64,000 nucleotides of DNA from Callorhinus ursinus (GCF_003265705.1 NW_020312966.1:22413208-22477207); one strand, 5' to 3'. Counted from the stretch's first letter, positions 33,822 through 46,129 are shown. Notes: generated from the letters alone by a model not told the origin. Numbers and translations are program-made.

Positions 33822-34027
33822 GGGAGGGTCCTAATTTTTCTTTTATTATGTGACGTCAATCACCATACATTACATCATCAGTTTTTGATGCAGTGATCCA
33901 TGATGCATTGTTTGCGTATAACACCCAGTGCTCCCTGCAGAACGTGCCCTCCTTGATGCCCATCACCGGGCTCACCCATCCCCCCACCCCCTCCCCTCTG
34001 GAACCCTCAGGGGAGTGTCCTAATTTT
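33822..34027 (-). mobile_element. 5'-truncated carnivore L1 tail with 17-bp target duplication
   Basis: The body 33839-34010 is antisense to the L1 3' end ('tcaatcaccatacattacat', 'cagtttttgatgcagtgatc', 'aacacccagtgctccctgca', 'cctccttgatgcccatcacc'). Target duplications 'gggagggtcctaatttt' (33822-33838) and 'gggagtgtcctaatttt' (34011-34027) differ at one base. Only about 170 bases were inserted. Confidence 0.9.
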
Positions 34028-34139
34028 AAGTATCACGGGGAGTATCTCACATTAAGAGGACTTGGAGTGGTTGCTATGCAAACACGAGGGGGAAGAATAT
34101 CTCACACTGAGAACAAAAAGTCCACGTGAGTGCTCTGAG
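34028..34139. other. No recognisable feature
   Basis: Short spacer between the L1 tail and the L2 fragment; nothing is recognised. Confidence 0.4.
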
Positions 34140-34300
34140 GCCAGAGAATCATCAGTAAGGGGAAGAATGCAGGGGAGGTCACCTCAGAAAGGCTCTGTAG
34201 GGCGTTTGAGGACTTTACTTTTGATTCTGAGTCAGATGGGGAGTGACCGTCAAGGCAGAGTAACATGATCCAACTTCTATGTTAAAAGAAACATACTTTC
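34140..34300 (-). mobile_element. L2 LINE fragment
   Basis: 'gctctgtagggcgtttgagg', 'actttacttttgattctgag' and 'gagtaacatgatccaactt' match reverse-complement L2 sequence (agggccttgtaggcc, tttggattttattctaa, gtgacatgatctgattt). Confidence 0.5.
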
Positions 34301-36260
34301 TGCTCTGCTGGGTCTACACGAAAGAAGCAAGAGTAGAGAGGCAACTTAGGAGACATCTCTACTTCATCGGCCCAGGGCTTTGTTACATTGTTTACCTACA
34401 CATTTTAGATCAGGGTAAGACAATCTCGCTTTCTAAAAACAAAAATTACAGGGGTACTTGCTACCTATTGCTCAAGTTAGAGCACATTTAAAATCCCCTC
34501 TTCATAAACTGTGGAATTCAGTATCATTAGTATCTGGGAACGATGACAATTTTTTTCGGAATCCTTACGTCATGTCCCGATATTCAGGAGAACAATAAGA
34601 CTAGAGGCGACATGGACCAAATAGATAGCATTTACCAACCAAGTTGGTGTTAACTGTACCAGGTATTGTGCCTTTTTAAAACACTAATTACTTCGGGATG
34701 CTAATAGACAATATTAACTCGGCAGGTGCAGTAGATGATTGTGAACCAGGGGATTATTTCAATACAACCTATTCCTTCATTTTTGCCTATTTAGACACAA
34801 TATGATTGGAATTGCACTTGGGCATGTGGGCACCTGCAACATTATCTTTTCTAAATGGCACAAAATAGATTTTCCACACTGCTCCAACCAAGAAACTTCA
34901 TTATGGGGTCTCTGAGGAGCCTGAGAAACAACGGCTTTTGTCACAGAATCAAAGACTTGAACCACCTCTAAATCAGTGGTTTGCTGACTAATGTGAACTG
35001 ACATTTCGCCGTAGTCTTACAGCACATTTGGATAGAAAGGTGATTGTCATTAAATCAGCGCATGTTCTAAATACAAATCTGACTGTACCTCAGAGATGGA
35101 GCAGGTGGGCCAACCCCCCCCGCCCCGCTACCACCACACAAAACATAACTGGGAACGGAATGCAAAATGACCAGTGAGTGAGTTGAAGGTTGGGATTTGG
35201 AAGGAGTAGGCTATTTCCAGTTTGCCTTAAGTAAGCAAAAATCCACAGTCAGCTGCTGACTGAATGGATTGACAAATCCAAACATTTTCAGGTTAGGGAG
35301 AAAGGAAAATTTGCAAATGAACTGACAATGGATTTAACAGGTTTTAGCCTGAGGTAGTTTAAAATTTTGAACAACACTTGCCTCGGAAATGGGGGCAATC
35401 CTGAGGCCAATGCTGGTATTGGACCAGCTTTGCTGTTACTTATAGACCACCCCCCCCCCCCCCACCGGGTTCACAGACTCTCCAAATTACTGTTGATTAT
35501 TTCAGCATTTTGCTAATTGGGTCACAAAAATAGGCGTGCTTCCTCTGAGAAAGCGTGATATATACATCACAGGCTCACGCAAATCAAATATTCTGCTTTC
35601 TGTCTTCTGTTATTAAAAATATTGAAATATGCCATACTCGTGACACAATGAAAATATTCATACTGCAAGGGGAAGCGTATTCAAATATAGCTTAAAACGT
35701 CTTTACACACTGAAGGTATATATTTCACACAGAAATATATGTGTTCAAATATTAATAAAACTAACTGGATTTTCTACATTATGTCTCAGAGGCTGTTTTG
35801 AGGTATATTACCAGCCACAAAGTATCTATTGAACGCTTTGCTATAATACTCTATCACAGGCGAACATTCTACCCAAGTGATTTGATAAAGGGAGACTCCA
35901 GTACAGTTTTGCCTTGATTAAGCTTGTGTCCCTCACCAGAAGGACATGACTGTGTATTCTATTCCGAAACCAGGACATCACGTGTCAGAGTTACAAACCA
36001 GAGCTAAAAGCAACAGCACTGGTAAGAAATGGTCCCCAATACAAAATCTCATACAAATTCCCTTTTGAGATTATAGAGATAAAAGAGTTATATCTTTTAA
36101 CTTCAAGCAGAGAAAGCACATTTTGGCCAACCAAGAGCAAGATGCTTGGGTTTGAGCAGAGCAAGGGAGGGATGGCATCGTCCCCAGAGATGAACCCTGC
36201 AAAGGGAGGAGAGAGTATCATCCAGGACCTCTCTCCAGCAGGAAAGCCCTTGTTATCACC

Positions 36261-36282
36261 CTGTCACTTACAAAAGTGACAG
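36261..36282. repeat. Perfect hairpin, 9-bp stem
   Basis: CTGTCACTT (36261-36269) and AAGTGACAG (36274-36282) are exact reverse complements around a 4-base loop. Confidence 0.85.
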
Positions 36283-37107
36283 GCGAAAGTAGAAGTGGTT
36301 GTGGATGAGAAGAAGGCTACTTCCTCCATTGTAGCAGGCTTTGATAGGATGTCAAAGGAGTTCATGTCCAAGGTCTTATTTTCTCAGAGAATTAGGAAGC
36401 AGAGCAGTTTGCTGACAGTGAAGCTGGCAATGGGAAAGTCATAGGTTTAAGAGAAGAATTGAGGGCTTAGCACTGCCAAAGCAGAGAATGAAACAGTAAC
36501 CGTAAGAGGGAACACAATAAGATTGCAGGACAGAATATGCACTCTGGGTTTCTTTTGTGTTTGCGGTGAGTTAGAAGCACAATTGCAAGAGAAGAGAGCT
36601 TCAGAAATATTCTGAGCATAATATCCATCTTTGAAAAAATTGTAGTCTTTGAAGGTAATTAATTATACCTTGAAGAGCAGTCCTTAATTATATGTATGAG
36701 CACTGACACTTTTAATTAAAAAATATGTTATTACATCTCATATAAATATACACTCTGATCATTACATGGATTTACATGTGTGATAAAATGACACAGAACA
36801 AGAGAACTCTCACATACATTGTACCAATCTCAAATTCCCAGTTTCTATACTGTACTTTCATTCTGTCAGATGTAACCATTGGATACAATTGGGTAAAAGC
36901 CACAAGTACTACCTTTGCAACTTCTTGTGAATCTACTATTATTACAAAATAAAAAGGAAAAAACAAAACAAAACGAAAACACACTCCTCCTCATTGAGCT
37001 CAACATGCTTTTAAGTGTATTCGGCCAGCAGACATGCCCGTGAGGTAAAAGGAAATTTAGCATCAATTTCTAAGGTTTCTGTTAGCCATTGTAGAAACAA
37101 ACACTGC

Positions 37108-37157
37108 AATATTGAATATATTGAAATATATTGAATATATTCAAATATATTGAAAAT
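37108..37157. repeat. ATATTGAA-type minisatellite
   Basis: About five units of 'atattgaa(at)' with one inverted-sense unit 'atattcaa' lie in tandem. Confidence 0.75.
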
Positions 37158-37244
37158 GATAACTCTAAGTACATGTTAGAAATATGGCACCAAGCTTTTT
37201 GTGGACATCCACATATAGTTGCTCCAGAGGAAAAGTACATCGCC

Positions 37245-37370
37245 CACTTTTCTTTTCTTTCTTTTTTTTTTTTTTTAATTTTTTTATTGTTATGTTAATC
37301 ACCATACATTACATCATTAGTTTTTGATGCAGTGTTCCATGATTCATTGTTTGTGCATAACACTTTTCTT
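37245..37370 (-). mobile_element. Very short L1 tail insertion
   Basis: A poly-T run (A-tail of the antisense element) is followed by 'ttattgttatgttaatcacc' and 'gcagtgttccatgattcatt', ending 'tttgtgcataa'. Target duplications 'cacttttctt' lie at 37245-37254 and 37361-37370. The insert is only about 105 bases of L1 3' end. Confidence 0.88.
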
Positions 37371-37978
37371 AAGAGAGGTTTACTTTATTCATCACAAATC
37401 ATGTAACAAGGGCCTGCAACCACCTTTAATTGATTAGGAAGGAGTTGAGAATGTGATTTCAAGTACACAGGGCACAAAAGAACATATAAATCGTTGCCTG
37501 AATACCAAGAACACCTATCGATTAGTAACTACAATTTGTGTTTCTGAGCATAAGAAAAGCCCAGCGGGATATAACTGCACAACAAAGAAATCTCACGCCA
37601 CCTTGTCCCAGCGGGGTCCCTCCACTTGGAACAAATGAAATGAAGAAAGCTGATTTGAAAGTAACGTCACCAAGACCTCACCTTTGCGTCAGCAATGGTA
37701 CACAGATAAGCCGAGAATAATACCCCTCCTGAGACACTTGTCTATGAATATTTTAAATTTTGGATCTCCTAGAGGATGATAGAAAAGACTTTCTTTATTT
37801 AACCAAATTTAGCCTTCATTACAATTATTGCTCCCAAGCTGAATCGCTGAAAATGCTGTTCTATGCATGTTAGACTCTGTGAGGTTTTCGAAGAGCTAGA
37901 GTGTTCTTCAGTACACACATGGTTTCTTAAGTTGCCTCAAAGAGTCTGTGGTTGGTGGGGATGTTTTCATCATCTAAA
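37371..37978. other. No recognisable feature
   Basis: Noncoding DNA. The short overlapping open frames at 37453-37720 have no motif. Confidence 0.5.
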
Positions 37979-38201
37979 AATATAATTGTTTTTTTTTTAA
38001 GATTTTATTTATTTATTTGACGGAGAGAGACACAGCGAGAGAGGGAACACAAGCAGGGGGAGCGGGAGAGGGAGAAGCAGGCTTCCCGCGGAGCAGGGAG
38101 CCCGATGCCGGGCTCGATCCCAGGACCCTGGGATCATGACCTGAGCTGAAGGCAGACGCCTAACGACTGAGCCACCCAGGCGCCCCAATATAATTGTTTT
38201 T
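37979..38201 (-). mobile_element. Young arctoid CAN-SINE with perfect 15-bp target duplication
   Basis: The body 37994-38186 matches the modern arctoid type closely: 'gacacagcgagagaggga', 'gcgggagagggagaagcagg', 'cttcccgcggagcagggagc', 'ctgagccacccaggcgcccc'. It keeps many CpGs, a sign of youth. The duplication 'aatataattgttttt' is identical at 37979-37993 and 38187-38201. It is the youngest-looking SINE here. Confidence 0.96.
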
Positions 38202-39021
38202 AATTCATTTCCCTAACTATCTTTAAAGCCTTTAAAAACGGAAAAGTATAATTATTTCATGTCTCGAGTACTTTCTCACCCCATAAGAGGGATGCACATT
38301 CCCTTAGTCAGACACTTCGTGTCTCCAGACATGCTGAGCCAGCAAAGTAGTCAGGTGTCATTTTGTTCTCGGTTTTCTGATTTTGAGAGAGGGGAAAATA
38401 CCATAAGTAATAGCTGGAATGTCAACAGATTCAATTGCTGATAAATTACTAAACAGTGTGGATATTTCTATGAAGTGTCCGGAAAACTGGAGGGGTTTTC
38501 AAAGATAATTTTTAAAAAGGAAAACACACTTAACTTGAACACAGAATAAAATATGTTTAAAAAAAAGAAGAAGATAGCAGGAAGGGAAGGATGAAGGGGG
38601 AGGGAAATCGGAGTAAAACGGTTTTAAATGCGGGCCATTCACTAATGATCCCACTGGCTGGAGCCTCTTCTATGAACTTTAGAGTCATAAATGCAGTGCC
38701 TGCTCAGCATACCCAGGTGGATTTCTTGCTAAAACACATCTCTTGTCTAAAGCAGATCTGATATTGCAAAATTTGCTCTCACGGAGCTCCTACCAGTCTC
38801 AGTTGATGGTAAACCAGTTGTTCAGGGGAAAACCATGAGTCCATCTCGAATCTCCTCTTTCTTTCTGCAGTATCCAGTTCTACTAGCTGTACCTTCAGAT
38901 GTACCCAAAGTCCTACCATTTTCCCCACTGACTCCACCTTCATCCCAGCCACCATTTTTCCTCACATCAGTAACTTCAATAATCTCCCTGCTCCACTCTG
39001 TACTATCCTATAGTTTCTTCT
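38202..39021. other. No recognisable feature
   Basis: Ordinary noncoding DNA. The open frames at 38259-38441 and 38835-39023 have no known motif. Confidence 0.5.
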
Positions 39022-39303
39022 AGCGAAAATAGTCAGTCCCAGAAAGACAAGGACTGCATGATTCTACTTACGTGAGGTAAAAAAATGGCCAAATTCATAG
39101 AATCAAAGAGTGGAATGGTAGTTGCCAGAGGCTGGGAGGAGGGCGGAATGGGGACTTATTAATCAATGGGCAAAGATTTTTAGTGAAGAGAGATGAATAA
39201 GCTCTAGAGATCAGTGGTATAACACTGTACCTTTACTCAACAATAATGTATTATACATTTAAAACATTTTTGAGGGAGTAAATGTTCTTACCACAATACA
39301 AAA
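39022..39303 (+). mobile_element. L1 3' end
   Basis: 'gactgcatgattctacttac', 'gccagaggctgggaggaggg', 'cagtggtataacactgtacc' and 'taccacaataca' are the standard 3' end landmarks of mammalian-wide L1. It is strongly 5'-truncated. Confidence 0.75.
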
Positions 39304-39835
39304 TAAGAATAAATGAAAGTACATCCACAAAAACAGATGTGTTAATAGAATATGTATTCATAAGAGCCAAAAGCTGGAAATGATCCAAATGCCCATCACT
39401 GGAAGAAAGCATTAAAAAAATAAAAAGGTGTATTCATATAACAGAAAACTATCCAGCATTATAAAAAATGAACTAATGACAAACACAATAGCATGGATGA
39501 ATCTTAAAAACATTTTACTGAGCCAAAAAAAAAAGCCATACATAAAATGTACATACTAGATGAGTTTATTTACAGGATGTTCTAGAAAGCCCAAAAGTAT
39601 TCTAATGTGAATAAAAGCAGAGAAGCAGAGTCTGTGTCCAGGATGGGAGTGGGGGGAGTGAGTATTTCCTGTAAAATTTTCGGGGTGAAGGAAATATTCT
39701 ATATCTTGATTGTAGTGACAATTACAAAGGTATATATAGTTGTCTGTCACAACTTGTTGAATTATATGGGTTAGTTTCATTGTGTGTAAATTAAGCTCTA
39801 GTAAAGTTGACTTAAAAATGGGGAGAAAATGAACT
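39304..39835 (+). mobile_element. Second L1 3' end, different subfamily
   Basis: 'gccaaaagctggaaatgatc', 'caaatgcccatcactggaag', 'aatagcatggatgaatctta', 'gattgtagtgacaattacaa' and the terminal 'taaattaagctctagtaaag' mark an older L1 subfamily than the element before it. The two ends abut in the same orientation. Confidence 0.75.
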
Positions 39836-40219
39836 CAGTTTATTTACTATGTATCAGCAAACTAAGAACTCCAAAGAATCAATAATACATATATTACATT
39901 CTCTGAACTAATGCCATCAATATAGAGATCAATACTGAAAGGACAATTCATATAAATCCAGTGAAATTCAGAAAAAATGTATCTATTTATTTTCTATTAT
40001 GACTTTAATAATTATACATTAGTTTATTAATATTTATTTAATATATATTATGTAATAAATTGTGAGCTAAAGCAATTAACATTATGGATGTTACAAAGTA
40101 TTTAGTCCTGTACCACAGTGAATAGATTACACATTTAACAACTTGTGGATTGCCACTTAGGAGGTACTTAGGATAAATTTATATCTATAAACGTATTCAT
40201 TATGTAACAAAAAATGACT
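39836..40219. other. AT-rich noncoding DNA
   Basis: No confident call. Base composition resembles the L1 debris that follows. Confidence 0.4.
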
Positions 40220-41290
40220 AAAATAAGTTGGCTAATTTCCCAACTGACAATGCCATATACTAAAAAATTAAAGGAAATATAAGGAAGAAAATAACAAACT
40301 TAAAAGGAGAATATAATAAGCAAAAATATATAGATGACCAATAAATTCAAAGTTGGGTTTTGAAATACAAATACAATAGACCCATTTCCCTCACATTGGG
40401 AAAAGGAGAGAAGGTACGAATACATCGCATTAGGAGAGATATAGTGAAAACTAAACCAAAATATAAATGTACATTCAATGATGTTATTCAATCAATTCTT
40501 AAACTTCCTGGACTTGACAATTCGAAAAACTAATCACCAAAATTTAATCAAGAATAAATGGAAAACACGTATTAGTGAAAAATATTAAAAGGGAAAGGAT
40601 TTGAGGTCAAAAATCTTCCATTCCTTCAAAAGAAACTCCCAATATTACAAAATTATCAAGGATTAAATAATTCCTATTTTAAGAAAATTGCCAAACTGGA
40701 AAACGATAGTAAAAATTTAAATAATTAAAAAATAGATGCAAAAATAATCAATAAAAATCTTGACAAACTAAGTCTCTTAGCTTATTAAAGCTATGGAGTT
40801 TTCTCTAAGAATGCAAAAATAATTGAACAAGAAAATAATATTATTACCCAAAGTTAACAGATTTAAAAAAGAAAAAAAAATCAGATCCCCTCAATATATT
40901 ATCACAGATAATAGTCAATGGTTAATAATTACGAAAAAAATCCTAGGAAATAAAAAAAAAGATTGTTGATAACCTGATGAAAGAAAACAACCAAAAACCT
41001 ATAAAAATATTAAATTTGATACTGACATATTAGACATATTCCCATGTAAGTCGAAACAAAACAAGGATGTTTAGTTCTTCTATCAACGCGCAACGTTATA
41101 TTGGTGGTCCTGGTCAATAGAACGAGAGAGGAAAAGAGGAGCCACCAGCATCTATTTTTGAAAAATCCAAAAGTCATTGTTCGCAAAAATCAATCGATTT
41201 CCAATGAACCTACAGTGGAACATTAGAGAATATAATACAAAATACTATTAAAATAATTAAAATAATAACAGCAATAAAATTAACAATGAC
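40220..41290 (+). mobile_element. Ancient L1 ORF2 remnant
   Basis: The part 40560-41150 follows old L1 ORF2 around the reverse transcriptase. 'acaaaacaaggatgtttag' (41057-41075) sits where the family has the RQGCP codons, and 'ttggtggtcctggtcaatag' (41101-41120) where it has 'attggaagtcctagcc'. It is riddled with small indels and has no frame. Confidence 0.5.
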
Positions 41291-42792
41291 CACACAGGAG
41301 AGGGTCTAAGGGCTTCCATCACCCCTCCTGATATGGGTTAGAAGAACTTGGGAACAAAGAAACATGCATCCCTGCTATGGGCAGGCTGGTTTGGAAATGC
41401 ATAATGAGGGCAGCCTGAACAAGTGAGCCTTCTTGGAAGAGCACGGGATCCTCCATGGAAGGGATGGAAGGAGGCCAGCAGGGCACTGAGAGTGATAAGG
41501 GCATGCACACCAGCCTGACTCTCTTGCTAAGGCTGTCTTGCCGAACGCTCCTATCAGTGGCACAGGAAGCCTTTGCCTTTAGCTGCCCTACAATGGTATA
41601 AACACTCGGTTATGTCCTAGCCTAACCAAAAGTTACAATAACTCTCACAGAGAGATTCAATTAGCTTAACAAATTATCAATTTGTTGAGGTTCTTATACA
41701 TGTAGTAACATGCCCACAAAGCATCTCTTTGTGATCCCGCGACTGTCCCATCCTCAATTCACAGCTCCCATTAATCATGTGCTCTGCTCGCTGTTGTCTA
41801 AATTACAGAGCTGTTTGAGATGGGAAAAACACTGGAAGAAAATGTTGCCTACACGTTGAGAATTGAGGGGGCCACAAATGAGAACGGGAAACATATTTCT
41901 GAATCAATGAGAGGATATTTCACTGCTGCTTTAATTACAATATCCTATAGCCGCATTGTTCTGTATGTAAGGCCAGACCACCCGTTTTATTTTTCACACT
42001 AGCGGTGTATTCTTCTTTTTGGCATGTCAAATATCCTCAGCTAAATCAAAACAGAACGGCCAACTTTTTGTCTTCTCAAAGTAATTTTAAGAGGGAAAAT
42101 CTGATGTCTCTATGGGGAGCACCACCAAAAACTGATAAAACAAATATTACAGGTTAGGCTCAAATTACTTCAGTGCAGGCTGTCAAGCAAGTGAGTTATC
42201 CCGCTTCTTGACTTCATCTTCTTTAACTCTTCTAGAAGGGAGTTATGAAGAAATAAGGCAAAATAATTCAAAACTGTTCTAGTGTCTACTTCTTACCCAC
42301 TCTGGTAGGGTGCAAAGCTTGGCGCATTAAAGCGACCAACCCTTGTAGATTGCCTAATTTTTTGGGTATCAGGAGGTATGTTTTCCAGAGGAGCTGCCAT
42401 TTTCTCACTCCTGGTGCTGAATCTTGATTAGTGCAAACAAATCCCGATAAGATATTTCCCTGATTGTCACTAATTTATTTAGGAAGAGGAATGTCATGCA
42501 ATTATGGACAATGACCTGAAGCCCCTTGGCTGGGGGGATTCTGGGAAACTTATTCTTGCTCTTGAAAAGAGACACAAGCCAAGGACGAATTTTCCTCCCT
42601 TCTTCTAGCTTTTTGCTAGTGAGTGGTGGCTGGACCTGCCACAGCTGAGCTGTCTCGGCCCAGCTCTGCAGCTCTTACTCTGAGAAACAGTGTTAGTGGG
42701 CTTTCTGTTGGGTGTGATTTTTAGATTATGTGCGCTTCATTGTTTTTCCTCATTTGCTAAAACAGTCTGGCTAATCGGACACATTACGGATA
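41291..42792. other. No recognisable feature
   Basis: Noncoding DNA, slightly richer in GC near 41300-41580 and 42500-42680. Open frames are short and without motif. Confidence 0.5.
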
Positions 42793-42870
42793 CTGTGATT
42801 CAGTGGATATACGTAGGATCTCGAGGCCAAGTACCTGAGTTCAAATCCTGACTACATGTTTCTAACTTTT
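42793..42870 (+). mobile_element. MIR SINE head fragment
   Basis: 'actgtgattcagtggatat' and 'ctgagttcaaatcctgact' resemble the tRNA-like head of MIR including the B-box region. Only the 5' third is present. Confidence 0.45.
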
Positions 42871-43473
42871 CGTACAGAGGATTTTTTTTTCTGAGTTGCG
42901 TGTTGGAGCCATCCGTAGAGATGAGAGAGGTAACTGTACATCAGACAGGACCTATGACTAATTGAACATAATAAAAAATATATATATATTTAGTTATATA
43001 TAAAATAAATATACATATTTATATTTAAAAATATATATATAGATTTAAAATTTTAAAAAAAAGGACTTTTTTTTTCATTTTTTCCCAGGCAAGCCAGTGT
43101 GTCATACCACATTCAATAACATCATCAGTTATCTGCAGCAAAACTCCCCTTAAGTACTCTTTGGATTGTCTGATAAGTTGGAGAGAGCTAGACTTTATGG
43201 AATCCAGAGTATTTCTTTCATTTACTATTATGATATGGTCATTAGTAAAAAAAATGGGAATGTCATCACCAAGACAACCAGGAGTGGAAGATGTGCAGTC
43301 AGCTTACTCAGACTCCTTCTGTGCTTTTGTCTTTCCATCTACTGTAGCTAAAAGAATGTAAAAAAATGCCAGTTTTATTATTTCTCCTCTCAGGTTTGTG
43401 TCTCAAAGAGTCTCACTCTTTGTCTCAATGACTGATTGATTTGCACATAGTTGCCTTTACTAATATTAATATT
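42871..43473. other. Noncoding DNA with a TA-rich tract
   Basis: A TA-rich tract covers about 42968-43050. The rest is not recognised. Confidence 0.5.
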
Positions 43474-43690
43474 TCTACTATTTATCTTTTTTTAAAGATT
43501 TTATTTATTTATTTGAGAGAGAGAGAGAGAGCACATGAGAGGGGGTAGGGTCAGAGGGAAAAGCAGACTCCCCGCTGAGCAGGGAGCCTGATGCGGGACT
43601 CGATCCCGGGACTCCAGGATCATGACCTGAGCCAAAGGCAGTCGCTTAACCAACTGAGCCACCCAGGCGCCCCTCTACCATTTATCTTTT
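43474..43690 (-). mobile_element. CAN-SINE, minus strand, with 17-bp target duplication
   Basis: The body 43491-43673 shows 'aagattttatttatttattt', a GA run, 'gactccccgctgagcaggga' and 'ctgagccacccaggcgcccc'. Duplications 'tctactatttatctttt' (43474-43490) and 'tctaccatttatctttt' (43674-43690) differ at one base. Confidence 0.95.
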
Positions 43691-43902
43691 AAATCTACCC
43701 TCCCCTCCTGTGCAGTAGCATTCTCAATAATGGGGTTGATCATGATAAAAACTAACAAATCTACTAGTTTATCACAAGAGTTGAAGGTGAAGCGCCCAGA
43801 TGGGTGTTTTGTTAACTGTCAATTATTACTCAGTTACTGATTTTAACTATCGATAACTAAATTCAACTATTGATAAATCCTTAAAATATAAATTATTCAT
43901 GT
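43691..43902. other. Spacer between two SINEs
   Basis: No feature is recognised. Confidence 0.5.
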
Positions 43903-44122
43903 CTAATGGCCTCAAAACTTATTTTTTTTTAAGATTTTATTTATTTGAGAGAGAGAGAAACAGAGCATGAGCAGAGGGGAGGGGCAGAGGAAGAGGGAGC
44001 AGCAGACTCCCCGCTGAGCGGAGAGCCTGATGAGGGGCTCCACCCCAGGACCCTGGATCATGGCCTGAGCTGAAGGCAGACACTTAATCGACTGACCACC
44101 CAGGCGCCCTAATGGCCTCAAA
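43903..44122 (-). mobile_element. CAN-SINE, minus strand, with 14-bp target duplication
   Basis: The body 43917-44108 has the arctoid layout ('cagactccccgctgagcgga', 'gctgaaggcagacacttaat', 'gaccacccaggcgccc'). The usual 'ctgagccaccc' reads 'ctgaccaccc', losing two bases. Duplication 'ctaatggcctcaaa' is exact at 43903-43916 and 44109-44122. Confidence 0.95.
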
Positions 44123-44339
44123 TTTTAATAGAGAAAGGCAAGTTTTTGAATGCCTTATTTTATTTTATAAATCTTATAGTCTTCTAACGTTCAATCAAAA
44201 TACACATAAGGATAAACATTTTTTTTAATTTCTCAGATTTTAAAAAAATATATCTGGCAGAGGGCTAAACATTTTAAGTTTTTTAACATCATGCAATGTA
44301 AAATAGTATATTCAATCCATTCTTAGTTCTCCAAACAGA
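44123..44339. other. No recognisable feature
   Basis: Short spacer of AT-rich DNA. Confidence 0.4.
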
Positions 44340-44880
44340 AATGAAAATAGGGAGACAGCTACTTGTATGCCAATGTTTATATTAGCAAGATTCACAATAA
44401 AAAAAAAAAGGTGGAAATAACTCAAATGTCCATCAACGGATGAATGGATAAACAAAATGTGGTACATAGATACAGTGGAATAGTATTCAGCTTTGCAAAG
44501 GAATTAAGTTCTGATACATGCTGTAACAGGATGAACCTTGAAAATATTATTCTAAGTAAAATAAGCTAGACACAAAAAAGAACAGATATTGTATGGTTCC
44601 ACTTAAATATATAAAGTATCTAAAATGAGGCAAATTGATAAAGACAGAGAGCAGAGGTTACCAGGAGCAGAGATGGGGGAATGGCGGGAGAATTATTGCT
44701 TAATGGGTAAAGAATTTCTTTGGGGGTGATAAAAAAATTGGGGATGAAGATATGGTAATGATGTACAGCACACTGGATATAATTCATTCTACTGAATTGT
44801 ATGCCTAAAAATGGTTACAACGGCACATTTTCTGTTGCCTATATATTTAACTACAAAAAAATAATAAAAAATAGTATATT
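44340..44880 (+). mobile_element. L1 3' end (old L1M type)
   Basis: 'tgtccatcaacggatgaatg', 'atggtacatagatacagtgg'-like text at 44460-44480, 'ggaatagtattcagctttgc', 'tacatgctgtaacaggatga' and 'ggcgggagaattattgctta' are ordered as in the terminal ORF2 and 3' untranslated region of L1. It ends in 'aaaaaaataataaaaaatag'. Confidence 0.78.
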
Positions 44881-46129
44881 TGAGTAAATGTTTCTAATGG
44901 AAAACATTTTATCGTATTTAAGATTTTACTTGCAAAGTGATCCCTGTTAGTCTAGTGAGAAACAGGCATGAAATGCACAAGTTCGTTTGAAAGTGAGATA
45001 CAAAACATTCTGACCCTAGACATCTAATCATCCTCTTACAGTCTCTGCTTTGGTTAAAACCTGAGCCAGCGGCTTGTTTCCTCTTGGAGGTTGGGAGCCT
45101 TTACAGTGATGAACGTCAATTCTTATTTTAATTTGCCTGCTTCTCACCTCAGTTTTCCACCCTGTAAAAAGTAGAATTTAGCTCCTCAACAAAAGTTTTT
45201 TTTTTAATATAAATTTATTCTACCCATACATTATAGGGGTGAGATAAACAAGATGCAGAAAAGACAAATGGTCCACAGCTGTGGACATGAGGAGTGCTCA
45301 GCCTGACAGAGACTATCTAAGTAATTTTCATGTAATTCTAATGAAAAGTTCTGATGCTAATATATAAGTGAGTTCTAATGTCTAAGTAGTGAGGCTCTAT
45401 TTATTTTTCTTCTCTCATTCATGTGGATATTTTCTCAACTGATCTTTTTCTCTGAGTTCTTCTTTGATGGAGCAGTATATTTAGGCCCCCTTTCTCCCTC
45501 TCTGCAAGTATTAGCCTACTATTTAGCCATGGCTACACTGTCCCTCAGCCTGCATCTAACAGCAGATCTCTACACCACACCTCCCTCCAATTTTGCCAAA
45601 ATTCCAACAAAAATCATCATGATTACATGAAGAGAAACACAAGGTTTTGCAAGTTGGATTTAGGAGAAGGAGACTGGCGGGGTGTCTAACATGAGAGGAA
45701 TCCATTAGGGGCCCCGAGACGTTTTGACTCATGAGGAAGGGGGACAGCAATGCTAGAGCCTCACCACCAACAACTGTAAACCCTAAAAGTGTCTCCACTA
45801 CTAGGATGAGGAAAGACAATGGTTTGGAAGATCGTTAGGAGCAGGCTCTGAGATTGTCCATAACAAGCTCAATCCCCGAGGCTAATAAGAATCTTCACAC
45901 CCCAGAAACCACAAAGTCTTGACTGCAGAAAGCCCTCAAATCATGGAAAAATCATGTCACTGGGAAAGAATGATATTTTCTGCCCTGGCAGGTGGTATCA
46001 TCACTGTTCTATGGAACACTTCAGGAAATAGGAGTTGGCTTTATTTCATCCCTGGGTATTCTTCCAAGGTCATATGGACAGGGAATACTAGATATTTCAC
46101 TTGCATCTAAGGATAGGTATCTGGACTAG
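44881..46129. other. No recognisable feature
   Basis: Noncoding DNA. The open frames at 45421-45630 and 45556-45819 show no known domain. Confidence 0.5.

Larger units (their letters stand above)
34301..37244. other. Quiet noncoding DNA
   Basis: It contains C-runs at about 35115-35128 and 35447-35463, a perfect 9-bp hairpin at 36261-36282 and an ATATTGAA-type repeat at 37108-37157. No gene is recognised; a stretch near 36280-36540 may be an ancient repeat that I cannot name. Confidence 0.5.

Noticed and set aside
36261..36540. Hairpin as a microRNA precursor
   Set aside because: The stem is only 9 bp with a 4-base loop, far below the length of a microRNA precursor.
37108..37157. ATATTGAA repeats as a CRISPR-like array
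   Set aside because: Units are 8 to 10 bases with no spacers, and the genome is mammalian. It is a minisatellite.
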